23,428 bases of DNA from Mnemiopsis leidyi (Eukaryota; Ctenophora; Tentaculata; Lobata; Bolinopsidae), in assembly GCA_000226015.1 (NCBI GenBank), contig JH152744.1, positions 122,384 to 145,811 of the forward strand, given 5' to 3'. A program made the position numbers and the translations under genes. Shown piece after piece: positions 1 to 10,212 of this stretch. The notes beneath the pieces are model-generated. The model searched no databases. It was not told where the DNA came from and saw only the letters and a list, made by a program, of their open reading frames with translations. Each line of letters opens with the position of its first letter. The stretch's first letter is position 1.

Positions 1-20
1 ATATATATATATATATATAT
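1..20. repeat. (AT)n microsatellite, cut by the window edge
   Basis: The first 20 bases are a perfect AT dinucleotide run that probably continues outside the window. Simple repeat, no function inferred. Confidence 0.9.
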
Positions 21-220
21 AGATCAGACGAAAATTACTGAAAAAATGCATTTTTTAAGACGTTACTGCAGACGCACCTTAAAAGATAGAGACTTGATAA
101 TTTTCAGGTTCACGTAGATACATACTCAAGACAAAAACTGCAAAGTTTCAAGTTTCTAACTAATCGGGAAAGTGGTTTTCTGGATAGCCGAGTTTTTGAG
201 TTTTACGTAATCGTGTATAA

Positions 221-429
221 TAGCGCTGGCAAGTTTTTCAACTTTCGTTGAAAACTTTTTCCGAGAGGGGCGCTTGTTCGGCCGAGTCGTCGGGGGCCTT
301 CGGCCCCCTCCTCCGGTAACGGGCCTGCGTCGGGGCCTTCGGCCCCTCCTTGGCCTTGGCAAAGGGGGCTTTGTTGGGCCCTGGCAAGGGGGGCGGAAGT
401 TTTTTCCCCGGTCGCGCTTGCCAGCGCTA
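221..429. mobile_element. Short non-autonomous DNA element (MITE-like) with 13-bp terminal inverted repeats
   Basis: The ends are an exact inverted pair: tagcgctggcaag at 221-233 and its complement cttgccagcgcta at 417-429. The trinucleotide taa directly flanks both ends (218-220 and 430-432), as expected of a 3-bp target-site duplication. The interior is strongly GC-rich, unlike the AT-rich surroundings, and holds two perfect hairpins of the form GGCC-TTC-GGCC (292-308 with 7-bp arms, 332-346 with 6-bp arms). No coding capacity is evident; the minus-strand open frame across it is arginine/proline-rich low complexity. A TAA duplication fits PIF/Harbinger-type or a related cut-and-paste family, but 13 bp of terminal repeat is too little to assign one. 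Confidence 0.55.
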
Positions 430-432
430 TAA

Positions 433-810
433 ATAAATATGAATAAAAGATCTAAGTAACAGATAGTTGATTAAAAACATCTCTGTCCACTTATTTTTCT
501 CAAAACAAAATTCGCAGAATTGGCAAACTTCTCCGATGAGCTCTATCCTAAGCAATTAAGTTTAATATTTAAATCATTCAAATCATCCAACAAAAATTTT
601 CGAACACTGAGGTTTTTGCAATATCAGTGAGTAAAGGTTTGACGCAGGTTTGACCGCGGTCGTCAACGTCGCCTTTGCAACTGCAAGGTGTTGATAACTA
701 AGATAAGCGACGAATAGGCTGGACCATCTGTAGGCCCACGTAGTACATGACCTAGCATTCTTCACCGACTATGAGCCACTCGCACTGACAATGGCTCCAC
801 ATTTCAGCGT
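433..810. other. Intergenic, nothing recognised
   Basis: AT-rich sequence between the MITE-like element and the LINE fragment. A 60-codon minus-strand open frame at 583-765 has no recognisable features. It lies downstream of the reverse-transcriptase remnant on that strand, so it could be highly decayed element tail, but I cannot show this. Confidence 0.4.
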
Positions 811-1250
811 TTACACAAGTTTTTGTTGGAAATGTGGTGACTGGTGGGGATACTTGTAATTCAAAATTGATCGTAGATATCGTCTATGATCAATGTCCAG
901 CTTTTCCAACACTGGAGCAGCCCAGCAACTAGAATTGTACATTAGGACAGAAACTACCAGAGCGTCATACAACAGTAGCCGCTTGTTCAGAGGGATGCTA
1001 TGATTCCAAGCTTCCTTGTACTTGTTTAACGCAGCATATCCCAGACTGATCCTTCTAGAGATGTCCTTCATACTACAAAGCATGGAGCCAAGCGTAATAC
1101 TCTTTCTCCAAAGCTTGTTACCTGCAATCGGTTCTAATCTTTCCATTTGTATTGGATTTTCGAAGAATCCTTATTGTTTTGGCTGTACAGATGAAGGTTT
1201 CAATAGGCGAGAAGAGGGGAGTGTGTGAACTGGAAGTGAGATTAACCCTT
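811..1250 (-). mobile_element. Decayed non-LTR retrotransposon (LINE): C-terminal part of the reverse-transcriptase ORF
   Basis: The minus-strand frame at 811-1146 reads as the region after the RT catalytic core in CR1/L2/RTE-like LINEs. It has a segment TLGSMLCSMKDISRRISLG, then a helical stretch, then LVVSVLMYNSSCW, then a block with HRRYLRSILNYKYPH. This order (LGS-x-L, the D-I-x-R-R-I helix, V-x-S-V-L-x-Y-x-x-x-x-W, H-R-R-x-L-R-x-I-L) is typical of these elements. The frame continues upstream to about 1250 through an in-frame stop near 1164-1175, so the copy is broken. The catalytic YADD block and endonuclease are not present, so this is a truncated, dead fragment. Family assignment is from remembered consensus, not a search. 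Confidence 0.75.
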
Positions 1251-2132
1251 TCTTAGCTTTTTATTACTGCAATGTTTGGTGCCATATATTTAAATCAGTC
1301 GCAAAACGCAAACTTGCCTCCGGCCAGAAAAGATACGTGGTGTCCAGATTCCTTGTAATTTCAAGTTGAAAATTTTCATTTTTTGGCTATAGGTGTGATG
1401 ATTTTTCGGATTTGAAACCATCAAATTAGGATTCCTTGTCAAATTTTACATCAAAATACTGGTCTTACTTTTTTCCTTGCTCCAAGTTGAAAATTTACAT
1501 GTTGGGGCCTTATAAGGAGTCACTTAAGGGGTCACGTGATCATTTTTTAGGATTCGAAACTATCAAATTCGGGTTTCTCATAAAATGTTATGTCAATATA
1601 TGGGGGTCGGGTTGGGACTTGGGTCAGGTCATACTCCACATTTCATGTTGTCATACTAGGGAAAAAATCGATTGAGAATAGTCTCAAGGTTCTAGAATTT
1701 TGGGTTAAGTGTCTTTTCCGGGGTGGTTGCCACCACCCTAATTACTCATCAGTGCAATCCTAAAAGTTACAAGAATAAGTTGCATAGCCTCCAACGGGAA
1801 ATATGTTTGATGCCCTATCTGTGATATGTTTTGTCACACCTAGAGTAGTTAAGTTTATCACAGCAAATATGATTGTAAAATGAATATGAATGCATTGAAT
1901 TATTTTTGAACACGGGAAGATACTTAATGAGAGGGGTCTTTTTTACATAATTTTGTTCAGTTTAGATTTTAATGATATTGATACGGTGATATACTTTTTC
2001 TACTGAGTCTGGGGCATTTTAGCATAATTGGTTACTGTATGATATGATTTGATTGAAATTGTTTATTGAGTTGAATTGGTTTTGATATGATTATCAATAT
2101 TCTATAAATTTGGCTATAGTGGGTGCCCCATC
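1251..2132. other. Upstream flank of the ERCC6L-type gene; no gene seen
   Basis: AT-rich DNA without a convincing exon on either strand. It holds the diverged tandem duplication at 1362-1600. A noncoding first exon of the downstream gene may lie here, because the start codon sits just after an acceptor-like ccccttag (ending 2318), but no donor could be chosen. Confidence 0.4.
1362..1600. repeat. Diverged tandem duplication, period about 120-140 bp
   Basis: Blocks recur in the same order. The motif caagttgaaaattt is at 1362 and 1483. The motif gatttgaaaccatcaaatt at 1409 matches gattcgaaactatcaaatt at 1551. Each is followed by a similar tail (a 'tcaaattttacatcaa' type sequence against 'ataaaatgttatgtcaat'). 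Spacing differs by about 20 bases between block pairs because of indels. Likely an old dimeric repeat or element remnant; the 79-codon open frame through it is probably chance. Confidence 0.55.
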
Positions 2133-2251
2133 AAAAGAATGTATTTCTTACTGGATGCACCCTTCATCACATGAGCAGCTTCTTTATATTGATAAATTAT
2201 TTAGTCTTGAAATTATATTGTGATGCAAAATATTATAATTACAAATTACAA
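2133..2251 (+). repeat. Dispersed about 118-bp direct repeat, copy 1 (before the first TPR exon)
   Basis: From aaaagaatgtatttcttact onward this segment is nearly identical to 9105-9221. By eye I count a handful of substitutions and single-base indels, near 95% identity. It ends about 77 bases before the ERCC6L start codon. Two copies in one 7-kb gene indicate a recent duplication or two insertions of one short element. No terminal inverted repeats or poly-A tail are obvious. Confidence 0.9.
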
Positions 2252-2322
2252 ATCTTGCTAAAAAGTTACAAGGCATTTCTCTTGCCTCTGTCATTCTTAA
2301 TAATCGATCTCCCCTTAGTGTC

Positions 2323-2330
2323 ATGTAATG
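2323..2330 (+). promoter_or_regulatory. Start-stop element overlapping the ERCC6L start codon
   Basis: The sequence ATGTAATG contains ATG-TAA (2323-2328) whose last base is the first base of the predicted main ATG (2328-2330). A ribosome initiating at the first ATG would stop at once and could reinitiate at the second. If the transcript begins at or after the acceptor-like site ending at 2318, this element is almost at the mRNA 5' end. Effect is inferred only. Confidence 0.5.
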
Positions 2331-5300
2331 GCTGCAGTATTAGATGACAACATTTTAGAAAACATTTTCTCAGAAGCTAAGAAATGTGAAGAGGATGGAT
2401 ATCTAGAGGAAGCACTATCATTGTATAAGAATGCTCACCAGCTTCATCAATCTGACAGTTCTAAATTTGCTATTGACCGACTCACTGATTTGTTAAATTC
2501 TAAATTGGTCAATAGTTTCCATGATAATTTGAATCTCCAAGCTTCACCTCATTTCCAATCGACTCCCTACAACACCCAAGGAGATAACTTAGCCATGAAT
2601 GGACCATCAACTTACAATATGTCCACTACAACTCCATTAAAATCGGCCTTAGATCACATCAAAAGCCTTGATATAAGTGCCATTAATCAGTCCAGTAACA
2701 TGACTATAGCAGTGCAGGAGGGTGAGAAATCATTTGATGCTGGAAAGTACAACAAGCTTATTGTTGAGGCTCGGTCTCTTTATAAAAGTGGAAATGAACT
2801 TCAAAAGGCTTTAGAAAAATATGAAGAGGCGTATTCCTTGCATGAAGATGCAAAATTGCTAAAAAGGATTGTTAAAATTCAGCAGGAACTCAAATTAAAG
2901 CAGGTTGAAACATATGTAGACACAAATGCCCTTAAAAACAAATCTGATAAAGAAGATCAGATTGATCAGTATAACAACTTTGTCATTAATGCCAAAGCTT
3001 GTATGGAATCAGGAAGCCCAGATGAAGCCCTTCAGCTTTATCAAGAAGCCTACAAAATTGATCCATCTGAAAGACTTAAAAAGAAAATCGACAAGTTACT
3101 CGAAACATTAGCCCAGTCAGCAGGGGATGAAAGTATAGATGTTGAACATTACAACAAACTTATCAGGGATGCAAAAGTGAAGCTTAAGGAAGAGGACTAC
3201 CAAGGAGCATTATTGTTGTATGAGAATGCTCATGAGTTAAATCCGAATGAGAAGTTGCAAAAGAGAATTGATAAGATTAAGGACTTCATTGAAAATGATG
3301 TTGAGGATGATAATGAAGAAAATCAGGATGAACAAACAACTCCAACGAATAATCTTAGTCCTTCTAATGACAAAGATTGGAACAAATCCATGATGCAATC
3401 AGAAGTTGATGAACAGTGTAAAGGCCTCATTGAGGATGCTAAAAGATGGGAGAAAACTAATAAGATAAGTGAAGCACTTGATGCTTATAGAGAAGCCCAG
3501 AGTTTAAAACCCTGTCCTTACTTTGTTCAGAAGATTACTGATCTTGAAAAAAAACTTGACATTAATGAAAATGATGGTGATGATGGTGAATCTGAATTAA
3601 ATGTTGAGCATTATAATCAGCTTATTATCAAGGGAAGAGAGCATCTTAATGATGATAATATGGATGAAGCTCTAAAACTGTATGAAGAAGCCTATGAGAT
3701 CAATCCTTCAGAAAAGCTTTCCAAAAGAATATCTAAAATAAAGAACAAGTTGTCTGAACTTAATAATGGTGAAGAAGCTGGTGTGGATGAGGAAGTTAAA
3801 GAATTTTATGACGCTACCATTGCCGATGCCAAGATAAAAGAAGACAAGCTTTTGTATGACGAGGCAATTGCATTGTATGAAGAAGCAAATGAGCTCATTC
3901 CCAGCGATAGCTTGTCTAGAAAAATTGCTAATCTTGAATTCAAAAGGGACTCTGACAAAGACGCTGAATCTCAGAAACCTAGTTCAGTGCAAAGTCTCGA
4001 TGATCTGTCTGCATTTGAGAAAGCAAAGTACAACGAATTAATTGTCAAGGGGAAATATGCGCAGAAAGAATCTAAGATCGAAAAAGCATTGGGTTATTAT
4101 AAAAAAGCTGCTCAGATTTACAAAAATGAAAAGCTTGGTACTCGAATTCAAAAGTTGGAAAAGTTTCTTGAGGAGGAAGCAGAGAATGAAAATCTTTACA
4201 CAGACATTGGTGATGGCCTCTTTCTAACTAACGATGTCCATGACAAATTGTATCAGTATCAAAGAGAGGGTGTGAAGTGGATGTGGGAGCTGTATCGAGC
4301 TGAACATGGAGGAATTCTTGGAGATGATATGGGCCTGGGCAAAACGATCCAAACAATTGTTTACTTGCAAGCTTTATTCCTCATGGAAGAGATATCTACA
4401 GCAATGCTGTGCATGCCACTCTCACTTATCAACAACTGGCAAGAGGAATTCAAGAAATGGGCTCCTGAAATTAGAGTGGAACTTTTCCATGGATCCAAGG
4501 CTGAGCGGGAAAGGAATGTTAAGAAGGTTATTAAGCGAGGAGGTGTCATACTGACAACATATGGGATTATCGAGAAAAATGTTGAGTTCCTGGTGAATAC
4601 TTCATTTAAGTGGGATTATCTCGTATTGGATGAGGGACACAAAATCAAAAATCCAACAAAGACCAGTAAAGCTATGAGGAATGTCCCCTGTAATCATCGT
4701 CTTCTTATTTCTGGAACTCCTATCCAGAATAACCTAAAAGAACTTTGGGCATTATTTGATTTTGTCTCGCGAGGTAAGCTATTGGGAACTATGACAACCT
4801 TCAAGATGAATTACATAACACCCATCGAAAGAGGTCGTGAAAAAGATGCTTCAAAGGCAGAGGCTAAGCTTGGTGCAAAACTTGCAGAGAATCTCAGAAA
4901 ATTGATAGATCCCTTCTTTTTGCGTCGAACAAAAGCAGAAATCAAGTCCAAAAACACTGACAGTGCTTCTGCTTTTAGCAAACTAGGGAAGAAGAATGAG
5001 CTGTGTGTATGGCTACAGCTTTCTGATGTACAACTCAACCTGTACAAAGCTTTTCTTACCCTTGACTCTGTCCGCGATGCCATGAATTCTTCAAAATCTC
5101 CTCTCGCTGCCCTAACTGTTCTCAAGAAAATTTGTGATCATCCACGCCTGGCTATCAAGTTTGAAGCTCTAAGAGAAGTCATGGATGCCGACAATATGAG
5201 CATGAAGTGAGTTGTTTCCCTATTTGTCTAATTTGAGTTTCAGAATAATTACATATTAGGGAAAGGGTAGTTTGGTTAATGTGTCTGCCCGTTGCGCTAT

Positions 5301-8300
5301 AATTTATGCCATAAATCTAAACGGTGCTCCTATTTTGATTTCCATAGTTCTTTGTTTATTCATCACCACATCTCCCTGAAAACTTTCTTTAACACTTGTC
5401 ATGCTTTCAGACCTGACGATCACCAAAAACTATTGTCAACCGTGGAGCTCCCTAAAGATCCAGCAGATGAAATTTTGTTGAGGGAAAGTTGCAAATTGAA
5501 GTTTGCCCTAGAGCTGTTGGATCATCTCCATGCTGATGGTCATAGAACGCTTTTATTCTCAACCTCCCTTAAGATTCTTAATTACATCCAATCAATGATA
5601 GCTGACAAGGTATGTCAAAAATTGAGCCTTAGTACGTTAAATTTTGACGTTATAATGAAAGGTCCAATGATTCTGAACAGCCGTTTTTGAATGGCCTTCT
5701 AAATTTAGTTAACCAAGCGGCCCAGTATGTGCAGTATTTATTTAACAGGTTAAGGGCTTTTGACTCGCTTTTGAGCGATCATAATCTCAAAATATTCGTT
5801 GATTATCGATTATACCCACCCCCCCCCCCCCTTTGGGCATCTTCCTTCACCCAAGCTGCCTATCCATATTTTGCACCGAAAGTGGCATAACCTTACATGG
5901 ATCTAATAACAGGGGTTAAAATGTTTGAGGATAGACGGTTCTATAAACAGGCCAGGAGAAAGACAGGAGATTATTGATAAGTTTAACACTGACATGAGGT
6001 ACAGTGTACTACTTCTTACCACACAAGTTGGTGGTGTCGGGCTAAATCTTACATCTGCAAACAGAGTCATCATCTGTAAGTTTCCAATACTGTAAAATAT
6101 AGATACTGTTTTTACTATTTCAACACTACAAATTAAATACATTTATTGAGTGCATAAGGGATGGATATATATTAACCTAGTTCAAGAAGGTCCAAACTCC
6201 TTCGGCAAAATGTAGAGCTTGTGTTTTAATTCTTTCCATGAGAAACTCAAATACCAACTCTCGGTTGTCACTGTGTTTGAGCAAATTAAAAGGAGGACCA
6301 GCTACGAAATTATTTTCAAAATTTCAGATGATCCGAACTGGAACCCAGCAACAGATGCTCAAGCAGTGGACAGATCCTACAGGATAGGACAAACAAAGCC
6401 CGTAATTGTATATCGGTTGTTAACTAGTGGGACTATAGAGGAGAAGATATACAGGAAGCAGGTGTTCAAAGATAGCATCACCAGACAGGCTACTGGAGAG
6501 TCGTTCGATCCTATCAGGTGTGGAAACAATTACTTGTCTTTGTGATAGAGGAAGTACTCAATAAGGTTTCTCACTTTACCATGATCATCTTATTAACTCT
6601 ACAAATGACAAGCCACAGTGTTGGCTGAGTAACTGATATATCTCACCCTTCTACAAATATGTACAAGTACAGAAATACAAATACACAAATACAACTACAC
6701 AAATACACTTTCTGTTCAGGTACTTCACAAACCAGGAGATATCCCAACTGTTCGAGTTAGGAAGTACTTCTACCAGTGAAACATGCGATCAGCTAGAACA
6801 ACTGCACGGTGCAGACAGAAACCATTCAGAGCAAGTACGGACCGACTTGGCTGCAATCTCTGGAATGGGTTAGTTTATTTCAATATGGATATCAGATATT
6901 TGATTATTTGGGTGTGCTTTTTTTCTCGGTGCCATATTGGTACAACATTTTTGAATTAAAATGTGCACCACATTGGTTGTCTTATTGTTTTACCTATAAC
7001 CTACTGTTACAGGCGCTATTGGATGTAGCGATCACGATCTTCTGTTTTCTCATGAAGAGGTTGTGGATAACACCCCTGAAGAGCGCCAGTTTGTTGAAGA
7101 AAGGGTAAGTTTTCTGCAAATCATTACTGGGAACATACATGTTGCATGTTATGCCAGACCTTTTTCGTTACACTGCAGAGAATACACCAAATTTTCACTG
7201 CCAAGCTAACCAGTGTGTAAACGCAGATCTTTTCTTTACATGCTTAGATGTTTTATGTAACCCGCGAACGCCAAACAAAAACCCATGAACGTGCCTTCGC
7301 ACGCGCGAAATTTAAAATTGATATATCGATTGCTGAAGCGCGCTCGGCATAATATATTGCAATGCAGCACATGACATGACATGACATGTGATCAAAATTA
7401 AATTCGATCATAGGATCTAAGCCAATATGTGATTTAAATCAAAATGTTGATATAAATATATAATCTAGTCTATCAATTTCATGTTTCTATCAGTTTATTT
7501 ATTTGACATGATTCTTCTAATTCTGTCCAATATTATAAATTTGTGAACATTTTCAGGTCCAACAAGCTAAGAGAAACCTAGCTGCGGAAACAGCTGCAGG
7601 TCCATCCCCCTTCCCTAATTACACAGTGCCGCCCCGCAATAACCCTGCTGCTACTGCAGTACCACTCAGTGGGGGCATGAGAGCGCCTTGGGAACCAACC
7701 AGGGGACACAGTCTGTGGAACAACAAGGAAAATGAGGTTGAAACTATCCGCAAAGATGTAGAGAAGGTTGAGATAAGGGAGTCTCCTTACTTTCAATCTC
7801 CAATGAAGGGCAAGTTAACTGAGGTTATTACAATAGAGGACGACATGGACGAGGAAAAAGAGGAAGAAGCAGAACAAAAGAAGAAGTTGTCGTTGTCAGA
7901 CTACAAGAAGAGACAGATGAAGATATTCGACTATGTGGACAGTCCAACTCGACAGCCTAGAGAGACTACTTCATCCAGCCCCGTCTTCGTCAGCCCTGTT
8001 CGACCTAGGAACGTTGTTAAGAAAAACGTTGTCACACCCAGGAAATCACTCAGTAACCCAGTCGGACAAATAATAGCTAATCACATCCTTAACACTCCCA
8101 AGAAGAACGAACCTGACAGCGATGACGAGGTTCAGGACGATCTAGAAAGTTCTAGATACGACAATCTGAACAAACCGCCCTGTCTGGACGAGTCTGAGGA
8201 CGAGGAGGATTACTATGAGGCGCAGGAAGAATCTGAAGAGACGGGAGAGAGATCAGCTGAAGAGGATACGGAGAATGGGGACCAGAGTGAGGAAGAGGAG

Positions 8301-9408
8301 GAGGAGGAGGATGAGGAGGAAGTAGAGGTGGTGGAAGTGGAGGAAAAACCTGAAAAAGTAGACGATCTTGCTGGTTTGGTGAAAAGTTTCAAGTTTGAAT
8401 CTCCCAAAAGCAGCGATCAGGCAGCTAATCAAGGGGTTGAGAAAACTACAGAGATACGCAAGGGACTTGAGCCTAAAAACTTGCTGACAGAGAGACTCCA
8501 GACTCACGACAATGATTCTGAAGTTAAGACTCCAAATATCCACGAGTTCGGGCAGCAAACCGGAAATGCTCAGTTGCAGAAGACAGAGAATAAAGCTTCT
8601 GTGAGAAGAACAAGTACAGGGGATGATAAGGAAAACAGAAATCCAGATCCATCTCCTTCTTCTAACACAGGTTTCAAGTCAAGCTGAAATTTAAACAAAA
8701 TTTAAGAATTTGGATATGTGGACCAGTTTACTTTTGTTATAACTGTTTTTGACGAAGAATATTAAGCATAAGCAATTTTAGGTTCCGTATAAAGAATATT
8801 TGACCTCTGCGTTTCCATAATCTAGCACATTTTCTTTCCCCAGGAGGCTGCACGTGCGGCAGACTACAGGCCGCAGTAAAGAAGGGTTACAAAGTCACCA
8901 AGTGTAAATGCATGTGTAGTTCTTCAGAAGAGGACAAGTATAATCGATACCTTGAACGTGGACTGTAAGTATTTCACAGATTCCGGAATAATTATAATTT
9001 TACGTTACCCCGAACCACTTATTTTTATCGGTAAGTTTTTATTTAGTTTTTACTTATCTATACAATTAAAAGGCAAATTATTTTGTACTTTTGGTAATTA
9101 AATTAAAAGAATGTATTTCTTACTGGATGCACCCTGCATCACATGAGCAGCTTCTTATATTGATAAATTATTTAGTCTAGAATTATATTGTGATGCAAAA
9201 TGTTCTAATTACAATTACAATTAAATACAACATTCGAAAATTTTCGCAATATCGTTATTTCAACATAACCCACTGCAGAGAGCACCACAAGGCAGGAAAC
9301 ACTGGGAAAGCTCTTCAGTACTACAAGGCTGCATTGCAGTACAGAAACGATGACACGACCGTTCAGAAGGCGTATCTTACTCTGAAGAAGCAGCAGAAGA
9401 ACAAATAA
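2328..9408 (+). CDS. ERCC6L: ERCC6L/PICH-type SNF2 DNA translocase with amplified N-terminal TPRs (9 coding exons)
   Basis: Exons: 2328-5206, 5411-5609, 5913-6075, 6328-6517, 6720-6868, 7013-7104, 7557-8670, 8844-8964, 9279-9408. All have GT-AG introns, phases agree, and the total is 1678 codons plus TAA. In animals this ATPase binds stretched centromeric DNA and coats ultrafine anaphase bridges. Seen: eight TPR-like units (about residues 8-620); SNF2 N-lobe with Walker A DMGLGKT (K672), DEGH box (768-771) and SGTPIQNN (795-802); C-lobe with [11 protein letters not shown] (1062-1072), [11 protein letters not shown] and [11 protein letters not shown] (1092-1102). Then comes an acidic tail with S/T-P sites, a SUMO-interaction-like VITIEDD (1314-1320), two KEN boxes (1281, 1582), a Cys cluster and a C-terminal TPR. 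Human PICH also has an N-terminal TPR, SNF2 core and C-terminal TPR, but only one N-terminal unit and 1250 residues. The start ATG has a good context (GTAATGG). The exon-7 donor (AG|GTTTCA) is the weakest; reading through it ends the protein at 8687 without the last TPR. Confidence 0.95.
5819..5831. repeat. (C)13 run in ERCC6L intron 2
   Basis: Thirteen consecutive C between 5819 and 5831, upstream of exon 3. It may act as part of a pyrimidine tract, or be an assembly-sensitive homopolymer. Confidence 0.8.
9105..9221 (+). repeat. Dispersed about 118-bp direct repeat, copy 2 (before the last TPR exon)
   Basis: Same sequence and orientation as 2133-2251. It sits inside ERCC6L intron 8, ending about 57 bases before exon 9, which encodes the C-terminal TPR. 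This copy has a perfect small stem gatgca-ccc-tgcatc that is imperfect in copy 1. Confidence 0.9.
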
Positions 9409-9409
9409 A
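9404..9409 (+). terminator. Possible poly(A) signal AATAAA overlapping the ERCC6L stop codon
   Basis: The hexamer AATAAA at 9404-9409 contains the TAA stop codon (9406-9408). I found no other canonical AATAAA in the next 250 bases. If it is used, the 3' UTR would be only about 10-30 bases. Variant signals further on cannot be excluded. Confidence 0.4.
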
Positions 9410-10212
9410 ACAGCTTGTAAAGAACAAATAACTTAGTTCTGTAAAGTTAGACTTCTTAGTGTTGGACTGAAGCGACCTTGATATAAGAAATGTGAAGTAA
9501 GGAAGTGTATCTGCTAAACTGTAGCAAATGAAAATATGTTGAAAGTTAGCCGATGAATTATAGCATCTTGCATTCATGGCAATGAGGCGTTGGTTCACAT
9601 CTTAGGACTCTGGTTAATTTAATTTGAGTCCTTCATATTTTATAATGGCCTGTGTTTAAAAAACATCTGGCCAGAAAAAGTGCAAAAAATTATTTGCCAG
9701 ATTTTATCCGTCCTTCCTGTTTTCCGTGCTTGTCGTAGTTAATGGAGGCAGTTTTATCTGGTCTTTGTCTGGAGAAGATACTGCATTCTCTGCGGAGGAG
9801 AATGTTTGATTTTAGTTTAATTTGAAAATTGTGTTTAACGATCTAATTCTATCTGGATGCTCAATTTCGGGTATCCGGTTTCAACATTTTTATCTGCCTA
9901 CCGGAATTGGGTCTTGTCTGGCTATTTGACTGTTTTTAGATTAATGTGAATGAAAGTTCTAACATTATTTTGAAAAACCTTACGTAATGGCATTTCTTGT
10001 TCTTCTTCCTCCGCCGGTTCGTCTGGCCTGACATGAACTTGAAAATCAGCCAAATTTTATTACGTGAAAAGCCGTGTAGAATGTAAGGATAAGGACTTAC
10101 AGAGAAATTTTTTAAAACTCTATACGGAATCCCATCCTATCAATCTGAACAAGAGCATGATAATATACGTAAGTCGTAAATCTCTCCCACTCGGAAATGT
10201 TGATCACGTGAC
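9410..10212. other. Interval between convergent genes, no gene seen
   Basis: This should hold the 3' ends of ERCC6L (+) and of the coiled-coil gene (-). A minus-strand segment ATG (10034) to a GTAAGG donor (boundary about 9984) reads as a short basic peptide (MSGQTNRRRKKNKKCHY), but no acceptor or following exon was found. I treat it as unsupported. Confidence 0.4.

Noticed and set aside
156-362. Arginine/proline-rich minus-strand open frame
   Set aside because: Produced by the GC-rich interior of the MITE-like element; low-complexity composition only.
583-765. 60-codon minus-strand open frame
   Set aside because: No motif, no splice context; sits beyond the LINE remnant and could be chance or decayed tail.
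8213-8407. Serine-rich minus-strand open frame
   Set aside because: Antisense shadow of the glutamate-rich stretch of ERCC6L exon 7.
9984-10034. Possible first exon on the minus strand (ATG to GTAAGG donor)
   Set aside because: Very short, basic low-complexity peptide, with no downstream exon found before ERCC6L.
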